In this document: positions 44,132-52,260 of the stretch, piece by piece
Position numbering within the stretch: the first letter of the stretch is position 1
Layout: the number at the start of each line of letters is the position of its first letter
Program-made: the position numbers and the translations under genes
Notes under the pieces: generated by a model
Told to the model about the DNA's origin: nothing
The model's database searches: none
The model's input: the letters and a program-made list of their open reading frames with translations, nothing else
Assembly: GCF_014192395.1 (NCBI RefSeq)
Contig: NZ_JACHXW010000030.1
Coordinates: forward strand, 22,512-86,511
DNA length: 64,000 nt
From: Paenibacillus endophyticus
GTDB lineage: Bacteria; Bacillota; Bacilli; Paenibacillales; Paenibacillaceae
Direction: 5' to 3'

Positions 44132-44509
44132 TTGGAAACGATGAGCTACAAGCAATTGAATCAAATTTCATTTACCGATTTGGAAGTATATTTGGTGTTA
44201 CCGAAACATCCCATCTGGAGTCGAGTAGCTGAACTAATCGACTTTAGCTTTGCTGACGAGATCTGTGCACCACTGTACTCTTGCCGCGGACCGAAACCGT
44301 ACGCCCCTGCACTTAAGCTGAAATTTCATATTGTACATCGATACTAATCTTTCCAATCGCGAAATGGAAAAGCAGTGATTGGCGTTTTGTTCATTAAGCG
44401 ATTTTTTGGCTTACCGGTTTGCTTCACTGGATTCGATCACAGCACGATTGGACTTGACCATGAACGAATGGGGTCTGAGTTTCCTATCGCATTCGTACGC
44501 AAATCGTAA
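44132..44509 (+). pseudogene. Broken IS1182/IS5-type transposase
   Basis: The first frame (71 residues) begins METMSYKQLNQISFTDLEVY and ends with PYAPALKLKFHIVHRY and a stop. A +1 frame continues with DTNLSNREMEKQ and a stop. The third frame continues VIGVLFIKRFFGLPVCFTGF and DHSTIGLDHERMGSEF, then stops. These parts line up with IS1182-type DDE transposases (LSDREMER..., FFGLP, DHST). Two frameshifts and truncation after about 120 residues show that it is inactive. Confidence 0.8.
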
Positions 44510-44649
44510 GCAAAAAGTATGATTATTTTTCAGGGTTATCCACATTTTGTTAACCGATCACACCCAAGATTTATAGATCAACTTCCTAATTGACTGATCA
44601 ATCGCTTTATTCTTGCGAGGGAATGATTTTAGCCTGACCCTCTAAAATG

Positions 44650-44703
44650 AAAAAAGCGACAGCCGAGGACGTAAAAACTGCCCACGACTATCGCTATTTT
44701 TTT
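44650..44703 (-). terminator. Terminator of the argC gene
   Basis: On the minus strand AGCGATAGTCG pairs with CGGCTGTCGCT as an 11-bp stem that includes G-U pairs, followed by TTTTTT. The wobble pairs form only in minus-strand RNA, which fixes the direction. It lies 44 bases past the argC stop. Confidence 0.7.
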
Positions 44704-44746
44704 AACTATCGTTTCCCGATATCTTAATGAATAACCTATTTTCCTG

Positions 44747-45691
44747 TTAATCTAATCCAACACCTTCATCAAATCCAAGCATAATATTCATGTTTTGAAT
44801 GGCTGCCCCCGAGGCGCCTTTTCCCAAATTATCAAATCTAGAAACAAGTAAAATTTCATCTTTATGACCAAACACAAATATGTCCAAATAATTCGTATTG
44901 TTGCATTGCATAAGATTAAAGAAGCCGTCTTCAAGATGTGCCTCAGAGTCGTACGGAATAACTCGAATGAAACGCTCATCTTTATAATACGAGGCAAGCA
45001 ACTCTTGAACATCTCTTGCCGTTACAGTCTTTCTAAACAATCTAGGAAAGAGGGGGATAGTAATAGCATCACCCTGATAATAGTTTCCGACTATTGGAGT
45101 GAATAGCGGAGCTGTGTTTAAGCCAGAGTATAGTTGCATTTCAGGGAGATGCTTGTGGTTAAGGTTAAGGGCATATTGTCTTGGTGCGAAAAGCTCTTCT
45201 CTTTTTGAGTTCTGATATTCAGATATAAGTTGCTTACCTCCACCACTATAACCTGTGAGCGCATAACAAGACGCAGGGTACTCTAGTGGTATTACTCCTT
45301 CAGCTACCAATGGCTGCATAGCTAAAATAAACCCTGTTGCATGACATCCTGGGACAGATACCCTTGATGAGTTCTAGATATTATTTCTTTGATTTTTATG
45401 TAATTCTGGTAAGCCGTATGTCCACTCTTGGTTGGTCCTAAATGCCGTACTTGCATCAATTATTTTGGTTTTAGTATTACTAACCATAGATACAGAATCC
45501 CTTGAAGCCGAGTCTGGAAGACAGAGGAACACGACATCAGCTTCATTTAATAAAGTCTTACGGGCTTCGTAATCTTTTCGTTTTTCGAAATCAATCTTAA
45601 TTACTTCTAGGTTAGAAATCTTAGACAAGTAATCATGTATTTTTAAACCAGTTGTACCTTCTTGCCCATCTACAAATATCTTATATTTCAA
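44747..45691 (-). pseudogene. argC: N-acetyl-gamma-glutamyl-phosphate reductase with one in-frame amber codon
   Basis: ArgC of the short type 2 (about 310 residues) catalyses the third step of arginine synthesis. The frame opens MKYKIFVDGQEGTTGLKIHDY and is whole for 315 codons except for TAG at 45374-45376 (codon 106), between ELHKNQRNNI and NSSRVSVPGCHATGFI. The nonsense codon falls just before the catalytic Cys in PGCHATG. No frameshift accompanies it: the downstream half stays in frame to VGLD at 44747. TTG 45691 follows AGGAGGG. An ArgR box and terminator are intact. It is either a very recent pseudogene, a sequencing error, or a gene read through by a suppressor. Confidence 0.85.
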
Positions 45692-45733
45692 AATTAATCC
45701 CTCCTTCCAATATTAAATAATTATACATACTTG

Positions 45734-45747
45734 TGAATACTTATTCA
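45734..45747. promoter_or_regulatory. ArgR/AhrC box upstream of argC
   Basis: TGAATACTTATTCA is a 14-bp palindrome of TGAAT/ATTCA around 4 bases, matching the ArgR box (TNTGNATWWWWATNCANA). It sits 43 bases upstream of the argC start. It supports arginine control of this gene. Confidence 0.75.
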
Positions 45748-45866
45748 ATCATGTCATTGCGTTATCCTACCCGTTAACCTTATTCTCTGAGGGAGCGTAA
45801 TGTGATATTACCTAATCGACTAAACGCATTTATTTTATAAGGAGAAGAGTTTATAGCTCCTTCTCA

Positions 45867-46061
45867 TTAGTTTTTATAAATGTTATAGCTATCGATCGTT
45901 CCAATAAAAACACCGTAATTAAGCTTTCTTCGTCTGACTTTATAATCATGGGTGTCATCATGTTTCAGCGTCATACTACGATCACTCCAGACTTTTATGA
46001 GATCCTCATCGATTTTTAAAATCTGAGCGAGACTTTCAGGATTAGCATCAACAACTTGCAT
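45867..46061 (-). CDS. Hypothetical small protein
   Basis: A 64-residue frame opens MQVVDANPESLAQILKIDED and ends FIGTIDSYNIYKN. It has no membrane helix or signal. I recognise no family. The first 35 residues could form a small helix-turn-helix, but this is weak. A GGAAAAGAG stretch precedes the ATG by about 10 nt. It lies between two terminators and beside a decayed toxin gene, so it may itself be a fragment. Whether it is expressed is uncertain. Confidence 0.4.
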   Translation of the reverse strand: MQVVDANPESLAQILKIDEDLIKVWSDRSMTLKHDDTHDYKVRRRKLNYGVFIGTIDSYNIYKN

Positions 46062-46090
46062 AAAATCAGCTCTTTTCCGTTAATTTTATG

Positions 46091-46126
46091 AAGAAGGCCG
46101 ATCCTCAACGGGATCGGCCTTCTTTC
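46091..46126. terminator. Strong terminator hairpin
   Basis: GAAGAAGGCCGATCC (46091-46105) pairs with GGATCGGCCTTCTT (46112-46125). It begins just past the stop of the MazF/PemK-like gene on the minus strand. Both flanks have short A/T runs, so it may act in both directions. Confidence 0.8.
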
Positions 46127-46441
46127 TTACTTATAAAAATGTGCCAGCACATTAATTAAATCCTCTGGATGCAGCGTACCGAGATATTTATCAATTTTAT
46201 GATGATCAAGTGGGACATACATCGCAAAACGAGCTACCCATGGCTTCTCCAGCCCAGTTGCTTGCCAGTACACTAAAGCAAGGTCCCGATTATCGCTCCC
46301 GCTCTCCTCTTGCGACGTCACTTTTTAAAACAATGGAGCGATTATCCTTTGTATTCAAAATAATACCTGGTCTGAGCTTTTCCTTATCGCCATCATCAAA
46401 TGGATACAACACTAAATAACATCCCCGCGATTATGATTCAT
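46127..46441 (-). pseudogene. MazF/PemK-like toxin gene broken by two frameshifts
   Basis: Three frames read in order give MNHNRGDVI, then LVLYPFDDGDKEKLRPGIIL and NTKDNRSIVLK, then VTSQEESGSDNRDLALVYWQ and on to LHPEDLINVLAHFYK. Together they make a 104-residue PemK/MazF-type endoribonuclease with the K-L-R-P, TS, GLEKP and G-x-L motifs. The breaks are one missing T near 46412 and one extra A in the A5 run near 46323. They cancel in frame overall, so 46-61 residues in the middle would be read wrongly. No antitoxin gene is recognised nearby. Confidence 0.75.
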
Positions 46442-46449
46442 ATGGACAA

Positions 46450-46487
46450 ATAAAAAGAGACTATAATTTGATGCACATTAGTCTCTT
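46450..46487 (-). terminator. Terminator after the AAA ATPase/small protein pair
   Basis: On the minus strand AAGAGACTA pairs with TAGTCTCTT (46455-46463 with 46479-46487), followed by TTTATTT. The stop codon of the 53-residue ORF lies in the stem. It ends the AAA ATPase transcript. Confidence 0.75.
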
Positions 46488-46639
46488 ATCCCCTTATTTA
46501 TTTGATTGTTATCATAATCTTCTTCAAGTTTCTTTAAGTTTTCTTCAGCCTGCGACCAGATATCCGGCAGCTGCGCGTCAACCTTCTGATTGGCAACCGC
46601 AAAACGGTCTTTCAACGATTCATTGGACTTCTTCTCCAA
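46478..46639 (-). CDS. 53-residue helical partner of the AAA ATPase
   Basis: A small TTG-start frame lies 34 nt past the ATPase stop, with AAGGGAGG 8 nt before the TTG. It opens MEKKSNESLKDRFAVANQKV and ends with DIWSQAEENLKKLEEDYDNN. It is charged and helical, probably coiled-coil, with no signal or membrane segment. I recognise no family. A strong ribosome site, coding character and a terminator right behind it support a real gene. Its position suggests that it works with the ATPase, as adaptor, inhibitor or substrate; this is inference. Confidence 0.65.
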   Translation of the reverse strand: MEKKSNESLKDRFAVANQKVDAQLPDIWSQAEENLKKLEEDYDNNQINKGIRD

Positions 46640-46673
46640 ACGAGATCGCCTCCCTTATGAAATCATTCATGTC

Positions 46674-47510
46674 TTAACGATACCACAAAACCAATGAGCA
46701 CTCAAAGAAATGGATCCTTACAGCCGGTTCCCCCATGTACTCTTCTTTGGCCTCTTTGATATGCTGAAGCGTAATAGCTGTTGCTCTCAAAATCGACTTA
46801 CGCTTTGCCTTCATATAGATCTGCTCCATCTCAGCGAAGCTACTTGTTGCAAACACATGTGCTATATCATCAATCAGCTGGCTCTTCTCATAATTATCAA
46901 ATAGCTTTTGTGTATAAATCCGTCGTTCGGAAGCCGTTGGCACCTCATACTTCATCTTTGTATCAAATCGCCGCCAGACTGCGGTATCCAGTTCCTCGTC
47001 TAAATTTGTGGCTGCTAGTAAAATGCTATCAGCCTGAAACTCGTCCAGACACTGTAGCAGCGTATTGACCACACGAGACATTTCTTGCACATCTCTGTTA
47101 CCCGTTCGATTTCGCGCAATGGCAACAAACTCGTCCAAAAAGAAGACACAAGGCGTTTTGATCGCATAATCAAATATCTTACGTATATTCCCTGCCGTCT
47201 CTCTCAGGTAGCTCCCTATAATCGTGTCCAGGCGCACGAGAATAAGAGGCAGCCCTAGCATGTGCGCTAAATAATACGCCGTTATGGTTTTTCCCGATCC
47301 TGGAGGACCATACATTAGAATCTTATTCGGCATCGAGACTCCCTGTTCCGTAAAAACAGTCTTGAGCTCATAAATCTCAAGCACTTCATCAATGATATTA
47401 CGATTGATTTCGCTAGGTACAAGTTTATGAGATTTAGCTTTACAAGCCTCCGCCGAATGCATCACTGCCATATCTACGTCTTTACTCGCTGGTAATTTAG
47501 CAGCATTCAT
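46674..47510 (-). CDS. Orphan AAA+ ATPase
   Basis: A single AAA module, cytoplasmic, of 278 residues. Walker A is GPPGSGKT (about 68-75), Walker B is VFFLDEF (about 122-128), sensor 1 is LLAATN (about 161-166), and the Arg finger region is WRRFDTKMKYEVP (about 174-186). A C-terminal helical lid (about 200-265) follows. The frame extends to ATG 47528, but AAAGG precedes ATG 47510 at the usual distance. Closest relatives are SpoVK-like or defence-associated AAA proteins such as IetA, but the subtilase partner of ietAS is absent. The 53-residue ORF follows. Role unknown. Confidence 0.85.
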   Translation of the reverse strand: MNAAKLPASKDVDMAVMHSAEACKAKSHKLVPSEINRNIIDEVLEIYELKTVFTEQGVSMPNKILMYGPPGSGKTITAYYLAHMLGLPLILVRLDTIIGSYLRETAGNIRKIFDYAIKTPCVFFLDEFVAIARNRTGNRDVQEMSRVVNTLLQCLDEFQADSILLAATNLDEELDTAVWRRFDTKMKYEVPTASERRIYTQKLFDNYEKSQLIDDIAHVFATSSFAEMEQIYMKAKRKSILRATAITLQHIKEAKEEYMGEPAVRIHFFECSLVLWYR

Positions 47511-47564
47511 TTTAAAAACGCCTTTCATTTTCTAGTTCCGATATAAATTCCAAAAACAAAAAAT

Positions 47565-47774
47565 ATGTATGGTAATTTTGTAGAGCATCTTAGTGAGCTT
47601 GCAATTGCATTTGAGCTTGTTCTTAATTCAACTGACAATCGAATTATGACAGAACTAATTATTAAAAAGATCATTCCAAATAAAACGAAAGAAATTTACT
47701 TGAGTGAGAGAGAAATAGAAGAAATGAATCATATAAACTCAGGATACAGAAAAAACGAGGTAATATACTCCTAA
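47565..47774 (+). CDS. Doubtful hypothetical small protein
   Basis: A 69-residue frame opens MYGNFVEHLSELAIAFELVL and includes NKTKEIYLSEREIEEMNHIN. It has moderate coding character and a hydrophilic end, but no ribosome site before ATG 47565 and no recognised family. It may be a real small gene or a fragment. Confidence 0.3.
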   Translation: MYGNFVEHLSELAIAFELVLNSTDNRIMTELIIKKIIPNKTKEIYLSEREIEEMNHINSGYRKNEVIYS

Positions 47775-47797
47775 AAAAAACCACCCATAATGGTGGT
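47773..47797 (-). terminator. Minus-strand terminator of a lost gene
   Basis: ACCACC (47780-47785) pairs with GGTGGT (47792-47797). On the minus strand eight Ts follow, as for a strong terminator. The only minus-strand coding remnant upstream is at 47932-48048. Confidence 0.7.
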
Positions 47798-47931
47798 CCG
47801 TACTCATGATGAGCACTATAGGATTTGGATAGGAGTGGAGAGTCCTGTGCTTAACCTGTAGGTTTGAATGGTGTAATTTTATATCGTTAATTACCAAGCC
47901 ACCTTCAGCAGCTATCTAGCCTACTAATTCT

Positions 47932-48048
47932 TCATAAAGCCCCCTCTTTCAGTTTCTTGTGGAGCATCCCTATCTTTACATTGTCCTTTATCCGCTCATC
48001 TCGAATCGACTTAGGAAGTCCAACCTTTAGATCAGGTTTTCCCTGCTT
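47932..48048 (-). pseudogene. C-terminal remnant of an unrecognised protein
   Basis: On the minus strand a frame after a TGA reads KQGKPDLKVGLPKSIRDE, then RIKDNVKIGMLHKKLKEGAL and a stop. It looks coding (basic, helical), has no start, and is followed by the terminator at 47773-47797. I do not recognise the family. The stretch from 48049 to 48285 also shows weak coding character (plus-strand IADIVSSVFAELKRNELHKV) without a start. Confidence 0.4.
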
Positions 48049-48285
48049 TCAAAGGTATCTTGGTGCTTTGTATTGCTGATATCGTCTCAAGTGTCTTCGC
48101 TGAACTCAAAAGAAACGAATTACATAAAGTAGCATTGAAGCATATAAAATAAGTTAGTTCATTGGCTTCTTACAATCTTGAAAAATAAAAAAGCATACTG
48201 ACTGGTTTTACAAATTGAACTTTTATCCATCTTTAGGAGATAGCTTATCACACTGCTACCTACAGACTTATGGTATTTCATTCTT

Positions 48286-49818
48286 CTATGCTTCTTGTTC
48301 CTCCAGTAATCGTTTTAGTTTCAGACGCTGACGCTTTTCCCTTTGTCGACGTTCTTTGTCTTCAGCATGCAGAGATTTGAGAAGTGAGAAACACATGCCG
48401 ATTAGTACAACGGCAAACGGTAAGGCGGCTACAATAGAGGCGGTCTGAAGACCGTTTAACCCGCCACTGATCAGTAACACCACCGCTATTGTGGATTGCA
48501 GGATTCCCCAGGTTAATTTCACTTTTATACTCGGATTTAGCTTGCCGTCCGAAGTTAGCATTCCCAGCACAAATGTAGCAGAATCAGCTGACGTAATAAA
48601 AAAGGTCATAATCAGGAGCGTAGCAATGAACGCTATTATGGTGCCAAACGGGAGTTGCTCAAGGGTGATAAAAAGAGCGGTAGTTGTATCTTCTTTTACA
48701 GCTTCCGCCAGATGGGCGGCATGAAACAATTCCAGGTGAAGCCCCGTTCCGCCAAAGACCGAAAACCAAATAAAACCAAACAGGCTCGGAATAATCATAA
48801 CGTAGATTACAAATTCCTTGATAGTCCTTCCTTTAGATACCCTTGCGATAAACGTTCCAACAAAGGGAGCCCAAGCTATCCACCATGCCCAATAGAATAA
48901 AGTCCATGCACCAACCCATGTCCCCCTTGAAAAAGGAGTTAGTCTTAGACTCATATTAATGATGTTTTGCAGGTAACTGCCTAAAGTGGTCGTGAAGGTT
49001 TCGAATATAAAGGAAGTCGGCCCTGTAACCCAAACGAAAAGCATTAATAAAATAGCTATAACCAGATTTGTGTTGCTCATAATTTTAATTCCTTTGTCCA
49101 GACCTGTAGTTGCTGAAATAAGGAACAATACGGTCACAACAGCGATGATTACAATCTGACAAGTAACCGAGTTTTGTATCCCAAATAAATAATGCAACCC
49201 TCCGCCGATTTGAAGAGCTCCCAGACCAAGAGATGTCGCTACTCCAAAGATTGTGGCTATAACCGCCATAATATCAATAATTTTGCCTACCCAGCCAGTA
49301 GCAAGACGTTCGCCCAATAAAGGAATAAACGTTGAGCTGACCAAGCCTTTGTAGCCTTTCCGAAACTGGAAGTAAGCTAGTGTTAATCCGATAACGGTAT
49401 AAATAGCCCAAGGATGAAGCCCCCAGTGAAAAAAAGAATATCGCATCGAAAACCTTGCTGCTTCTGTAGTACCGCCTACTGCTCCCTCAGGCGGAGATAA
49501 ATAATGGGACAAAGGTTCAGCCACACCCCAGAATACCAGTCCAATGCCCATTCCTGCACTAAATAGCATTGACAGCCAGGATAGGGTAGCATATTCCGGT
49601 TCATCATCATCATCCCCCAGCCTAATGCTGCCAAACCGGCTGAATGCTAAATAGAAAGCAAAAACCAGAAAAAAAAGTGTAGCCAGTAAATAAAACCAAC
49701 CAAAATTCTGGATGGAGTAGTTGTAAGCGACGCTAGCCATATCCGCCAACTGATTAGGAGCGACTGCTCCCCATATTGCAAAAAGCGCAACAATGATAAT
49801 TGCAATGGTAAATACCAT
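48286..49818 (-). CDS. BCCT-family (betaine/choline/carnitine) transporter
   Basis: This sodium- or proton-coupled importer of compatible solutes is OpuD/BetL-like. It has 510 residues and twelve helices. Its signatures are FSAGMGIGLVFWGVAEPLSH (about 86-105) with the glycine-rich unwound helix, FHWGLHPWAIY (about 129-139), and TLFYWAWWIAWAPFVGTFIA (about 308-327) with the aromatic substrate site, followed by RVSKGRTIKEF. The basic C-terminal tail (RRQREKRQRLKLKRLLEE) resembles osmosensing BCCT tails. It is monocistronic with 256 bp to the divergent TetR gene. It probably imports glycine betaine. Confidence 0.93.
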   Translation of the reverse strand: MVFTIAIIIVALFAIWGAVAPNQLADMASVAYNYSIQNFGWFYLLATLFFLVFAFYLAFSRFGSIRLGDDDDEPEYATLSWLSMLFSAGMGIGLVFWGVAEPLSHYLSPPEGAVGGTTEAARFSMRYSFFHWGLHPWAIYTVIGLTLAYFQFRKGYKGLVSSTFIPLLGERLATGWVGKIIDIMAVIATIFGVATSLGLGALQIGGGLHYLFGIQNSVTCQIVIIAVVTVLFLISATTGLDKGIKIMSNTNLVIAILLMLFVWVTGPTSFIFETFTTTLGSYLQNIINMSLRLTPFSRGTWVGAWTLFYWAWWIAWAPFVGTFIARVSKGRTIKEFVIYVMIIPSLFGFIWFSVFGGTGLHLELFHAAHLAEAVKEDTTTALFITLEQLPFGTIIAFIATLLIMTFFITSADSATFVLGMLTSDGKLNPSIKVKLTWGILQSTIAVVLLISGGLNGLQTASIVAALPFAVVLIGMCFSLLKSLHAEDKERRQREKRQRLKLKRLLEEQEA

Positions 49819-50074
49819 AACTGACCTCCGTTGACTTTAATCTGTATTCGGATTTTTATTCAGTATGTGTTAGTTCAGCTTGTAATATAACATTCTAAAT
49901 ATGATTGAACGGACGGCAGTTCGAACTTGTTGGTCCACTCAAGGTACCTTGTGGAGAATCGAAAGCGGAAATGTCCAAATTTTTATGTAGCACTTGACTT
50001 ACATACTTCCAGCATCTATTGTGAATATAAAATAAATTTATTCATATATTCAAATACAGAAAGGATATTTCTCA

Positions 50075-50683
50075 ATGCCAAAGAAATTCAATGATAAAGA
50101 AAAACAATGGATACGCCAAAAACTGATCGAAGAAGGCAAACGGCGTTTCGAATCACTCGGTCTTAGAAAAACAAGCGTAGAGGATTTAACAAAAGCCTCT
50201 GGAATCGCGCAGGGCTCCTTTTATATGTTCTTCGACTCCAAAGAAGAGCTTTTTTATCATATCCTACTTGAAGAGGAGGCCGGTATACGTAATCAGCTTC
50301 TTGCCTTGGTAAGCGAATCAGCCATAGTAACCAAAGAGGGTATTCAGCGTTTTTTACTCGACGCAATACGTCTATTAGGGGAAAGTCCTTTAATACGCCA
50401 GATGTATCTGGAGGGTGAATTTACTCAGCTTGTCCGGAAGCTTCCTGCTGAGCTGTTGGAGCAAAATTTCTCGGAAGATACCGACGCATTAATGCCCGTA
50501 ATCCGCACTTGGCAAGCAGCTGGCATTCTCGTACATACCCGTCCAGAGTTAATTGTCAGCATGATTAGATCTTTAGTTCTGCTAACTTTGCATAAGCAAG
50601 AAATTGGAGCCGATATTTATACCGACACCCTATCCTTTTTACTTGATTTAATCTCGGACGGAATGGTCTCTAAAAGAGATTAA
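50075..50683 (+). CDS. TetR-family regulator of the ABC exporter
   Basis: The 202-residue regulator has a TetR helix-turn-helix (about 12-58: FESLGLRKTSVEDLTKASGI and GSFYMFFDSKEELFYHILLE) and a variable ligand domain (about 70-200). Its stop is 12 nt before the ABC ATPase start, and the ribosome site of that gene follows the stop. It probably represses the operon and is released by the exported compound. The BCCT gene is divergent, but no shared operator was recognised. Confidence 0.92.
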   Translation: MPKKFNDKEKQWIRQKLIEEGKRRFESLGLRKTSVEDLTKASGIAQGSFYMFFDSKEELFYHILLEEEAGIRNQLLALVSESAIVTKEGIQRFLLDAIRLLGESPLIRQMYLEGEFTQLVRKLPAELLEQNFSEDTDALMPVIRTWQAAGILVHTRPELIVSMIRSLVLLTLHKQEIGADIYTDTLSFLLDLISDGMVSKRD

Positions 50684-50695
50684 GGAGGACAATTG

Positions 50696-51553
50696 GTGAT
50701 TATTCATGTTGAACAGCTAAAATATGCCTACCCAGGATCAACAAACACTATTCTACACGGTTTGAACTTTTCTATTGCACAAGGGGAAGTTTTCGGATTT
50801 TTAGGGCCATCCGGCGCTGGAAAAAGTACGACTCAAAAAATACTTATCGGAGCTCTCACAAATTATACAGGAAGCGTGCAAGTTCTCGGAAAGGAAATGA
50901 GAAATACCACTCCCGATTATTATGAAAGCATTGGCGTCGCATTTGAATTCCCTAACTTTTACAGCAAATTTACTGCGCTTGAAAATTTAAATATCTTTCG
51001 GTCCCTTTATGCCGGTAGTACGGAGGAGCCAATGCGCTTACTGAAGCAGGTTGGACTTGAGGATGCGGCCCATTTAAAGGTGTCCCAGCTTTCTAAAGGC
51101 ATGAAAATGAGGCTGAATTTTTGCCGTTCCTTGCTTCATCGTCCTTCTATTTTATTTCTAGATGAGCCCACTTCAGGCTTGGATCCCGTCAATGCCAAAC
51201 ATATGAAAGACTTCATTTTAGAGAAAAAGGCCGCCGGAACAACCATCGTCATCACCACACATAACATGGTGGCAGCCGAGGAGCTTTGTGATCGTGTCGC
51301 CTTCATAGTCGATGGTCAAATCAGGCTTATTGATTCCCCACGTGAGCTTAAGCTGCGCCATGGGCAAAAGAAGATACGAGTTGACTACTTGAAGCAGCAA
51401 GAACAATTATCGGAGCAATTTTCCATGATCGGACTGGCGGATAATCCATACTTTCTAAACCTCCTACGAAATGAACAGATTGAAACCATACACTCCTTAG
51501 AAGCCACGCTTGAACAAATATTCATCGATATAACTGGGAGATCGTTGCAATGA
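50696..51553 (+). CDS. ABC exporter ATP-binding protein
   Basis: The 285-residue ATPase has Walker A GPSGAGKS (about 37-44), Q-loop around GVAFEFPNFYSKFTALENL, signature LSKGMKMRLNFCRSLL (about 136-151), Walker B ILFLDEPTSGLDP (about 156-168) and an H-loop in VITTHNMVAAEEL. TTG 50693 also opens the frame; GTG 50696 fits AGGAGG (8-nt spacer) better. The arrangement TetR, ATPase, two permeases resembles the fluoroquinolone-efflux ABC type (Rv2688c-2686c-like) of actinobacteria and Bacillales. The substrate is unknown. Confidence 0.92.
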   Translation: MIIHVEQLKYAYPGSTNTILHGLNFSIAQGEVFGFLGPSGAGKSTTQKILIGALTNYTGSVQVLGKEMRNTTPDYYESIGVAFEFPNFYSKFTALENLNIFRSLYAGSTEEPMRLLKQVGLEDAAHLKVSQLSKGMKMRLNFCRSLLHRPSILFLDEPTSGLDPVNAKHMKDFILEKKAAGTTIVITTHNMVAAEELCDRVAFIVDGQIRLIDSPRELKLRHGQKKIRVDYLKQQEQLSEQFSMIGLADNPYFLNLLRNEQIETIHSLEATLEQIFIDITGRSLQ

Positions 51554-52260
51554 GAATGTTAATGACGATCATATACGATATTCGCTTCCAATGGCGGCAT
51601 GGGTTTTACCTAGTATATCTATTGGTCTGTTCGATCTACCTGATCATGCTCCACTTTATTCCTGTCCAGTACAAAGAAACTGCTGCCCTCCTGCTCACCT
51701 TCTCTGACCCGAGCGCGCTCGGATTAATTCTAGCCGGTGGGATCGTATTGCTGGAGAAGGATCAGGGCATACATGACAGTCTATTTGTAACGCCGCTTCG
51801 TTTAAGAGAATACCTGATCGCTAAAGCGATTTCCTTGTCTTTAATCTCTGTATTATCGGCATGGGCTATCCATATTTTTGCATTAGGGACACCTTCTTCT
51901 CCCCTTTTATTTACGACTGGCGTCATGCTGACTTCCAGCTTATTCACTTTACTATCGATAGGGATAGTCGTACGCACGCAATCCGTTAACGGGTTTATTC
52001 TCTTGTCCCAGCTGTATGCTCTGCCGTTAGCATTGCCATTACTCCATTTCCTTGGTATAGGGAATAAGTACATGTACTTGATTTTCCCAACGGAAGGTTC
52101 TCTCCTACTATTGAAATCGATGATGCGGCAGCTATCGACCGGAGAGGCTATTTATGCAATCATCATTTTATCTATTGGCAATGCAGTGGTTTTCTACTGG
52201 GCACAGTATTCCTTCAAAAGGAGCCTATTAATGGGTCTGGGGAGAGGAGAAGGATCATGA
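51550..52260 (+). CDS. ABC exporter permease 1
   Basis: The 236-residue protein has six hydrophobic segments, starting YDIRFQWRHGFYLVYLLVCS, with a conserved GLILAGGIVLLEKDQGIHDSL loop typical of ABC-2 permeases linked with fluoroquinolone-type efflux. Start and stop overlap its neighbours by 4 nt, indicating coupled translation. It forms the membrane channel with the next permease. Confidence 0.88.
   Translation: MRMLMTIIYDIRFQWRHGFYLVYLLVCSIYLIMLHFIPVQYKETAALLLTFSDPSALGLILAGGIVLLEKDQGIHDSLFVTPLRLREYLIAKAISLSLISVLSAWAIHIFALGTPSSPLLFTTGVMLTSSLFTLLSIGIVVRTQSVNGFILLSQLYALPLALPLLHFLGIGNKYMYLIFPTEGSLLLLKSMMRQLSTGEAIYAIIILSIGNAVVFYWAQYSFKRSLLMGLGRGEGS

Noticed and set aside
44747..45691. Pyrrolysine or other genetic recoding at the argC amber codon
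   Set aside because: ArgC enzymes do not need a special residue at this linker site, and nothing else in the window suggests TAG recoding; mutation or error is simpler.
46478..47510. Complete ietAS defence system
   Set aside because: No subtilisin-like protease gene accompanies the AAA ATPase, so only an orphan ATPase with a small ORF can be claimed.
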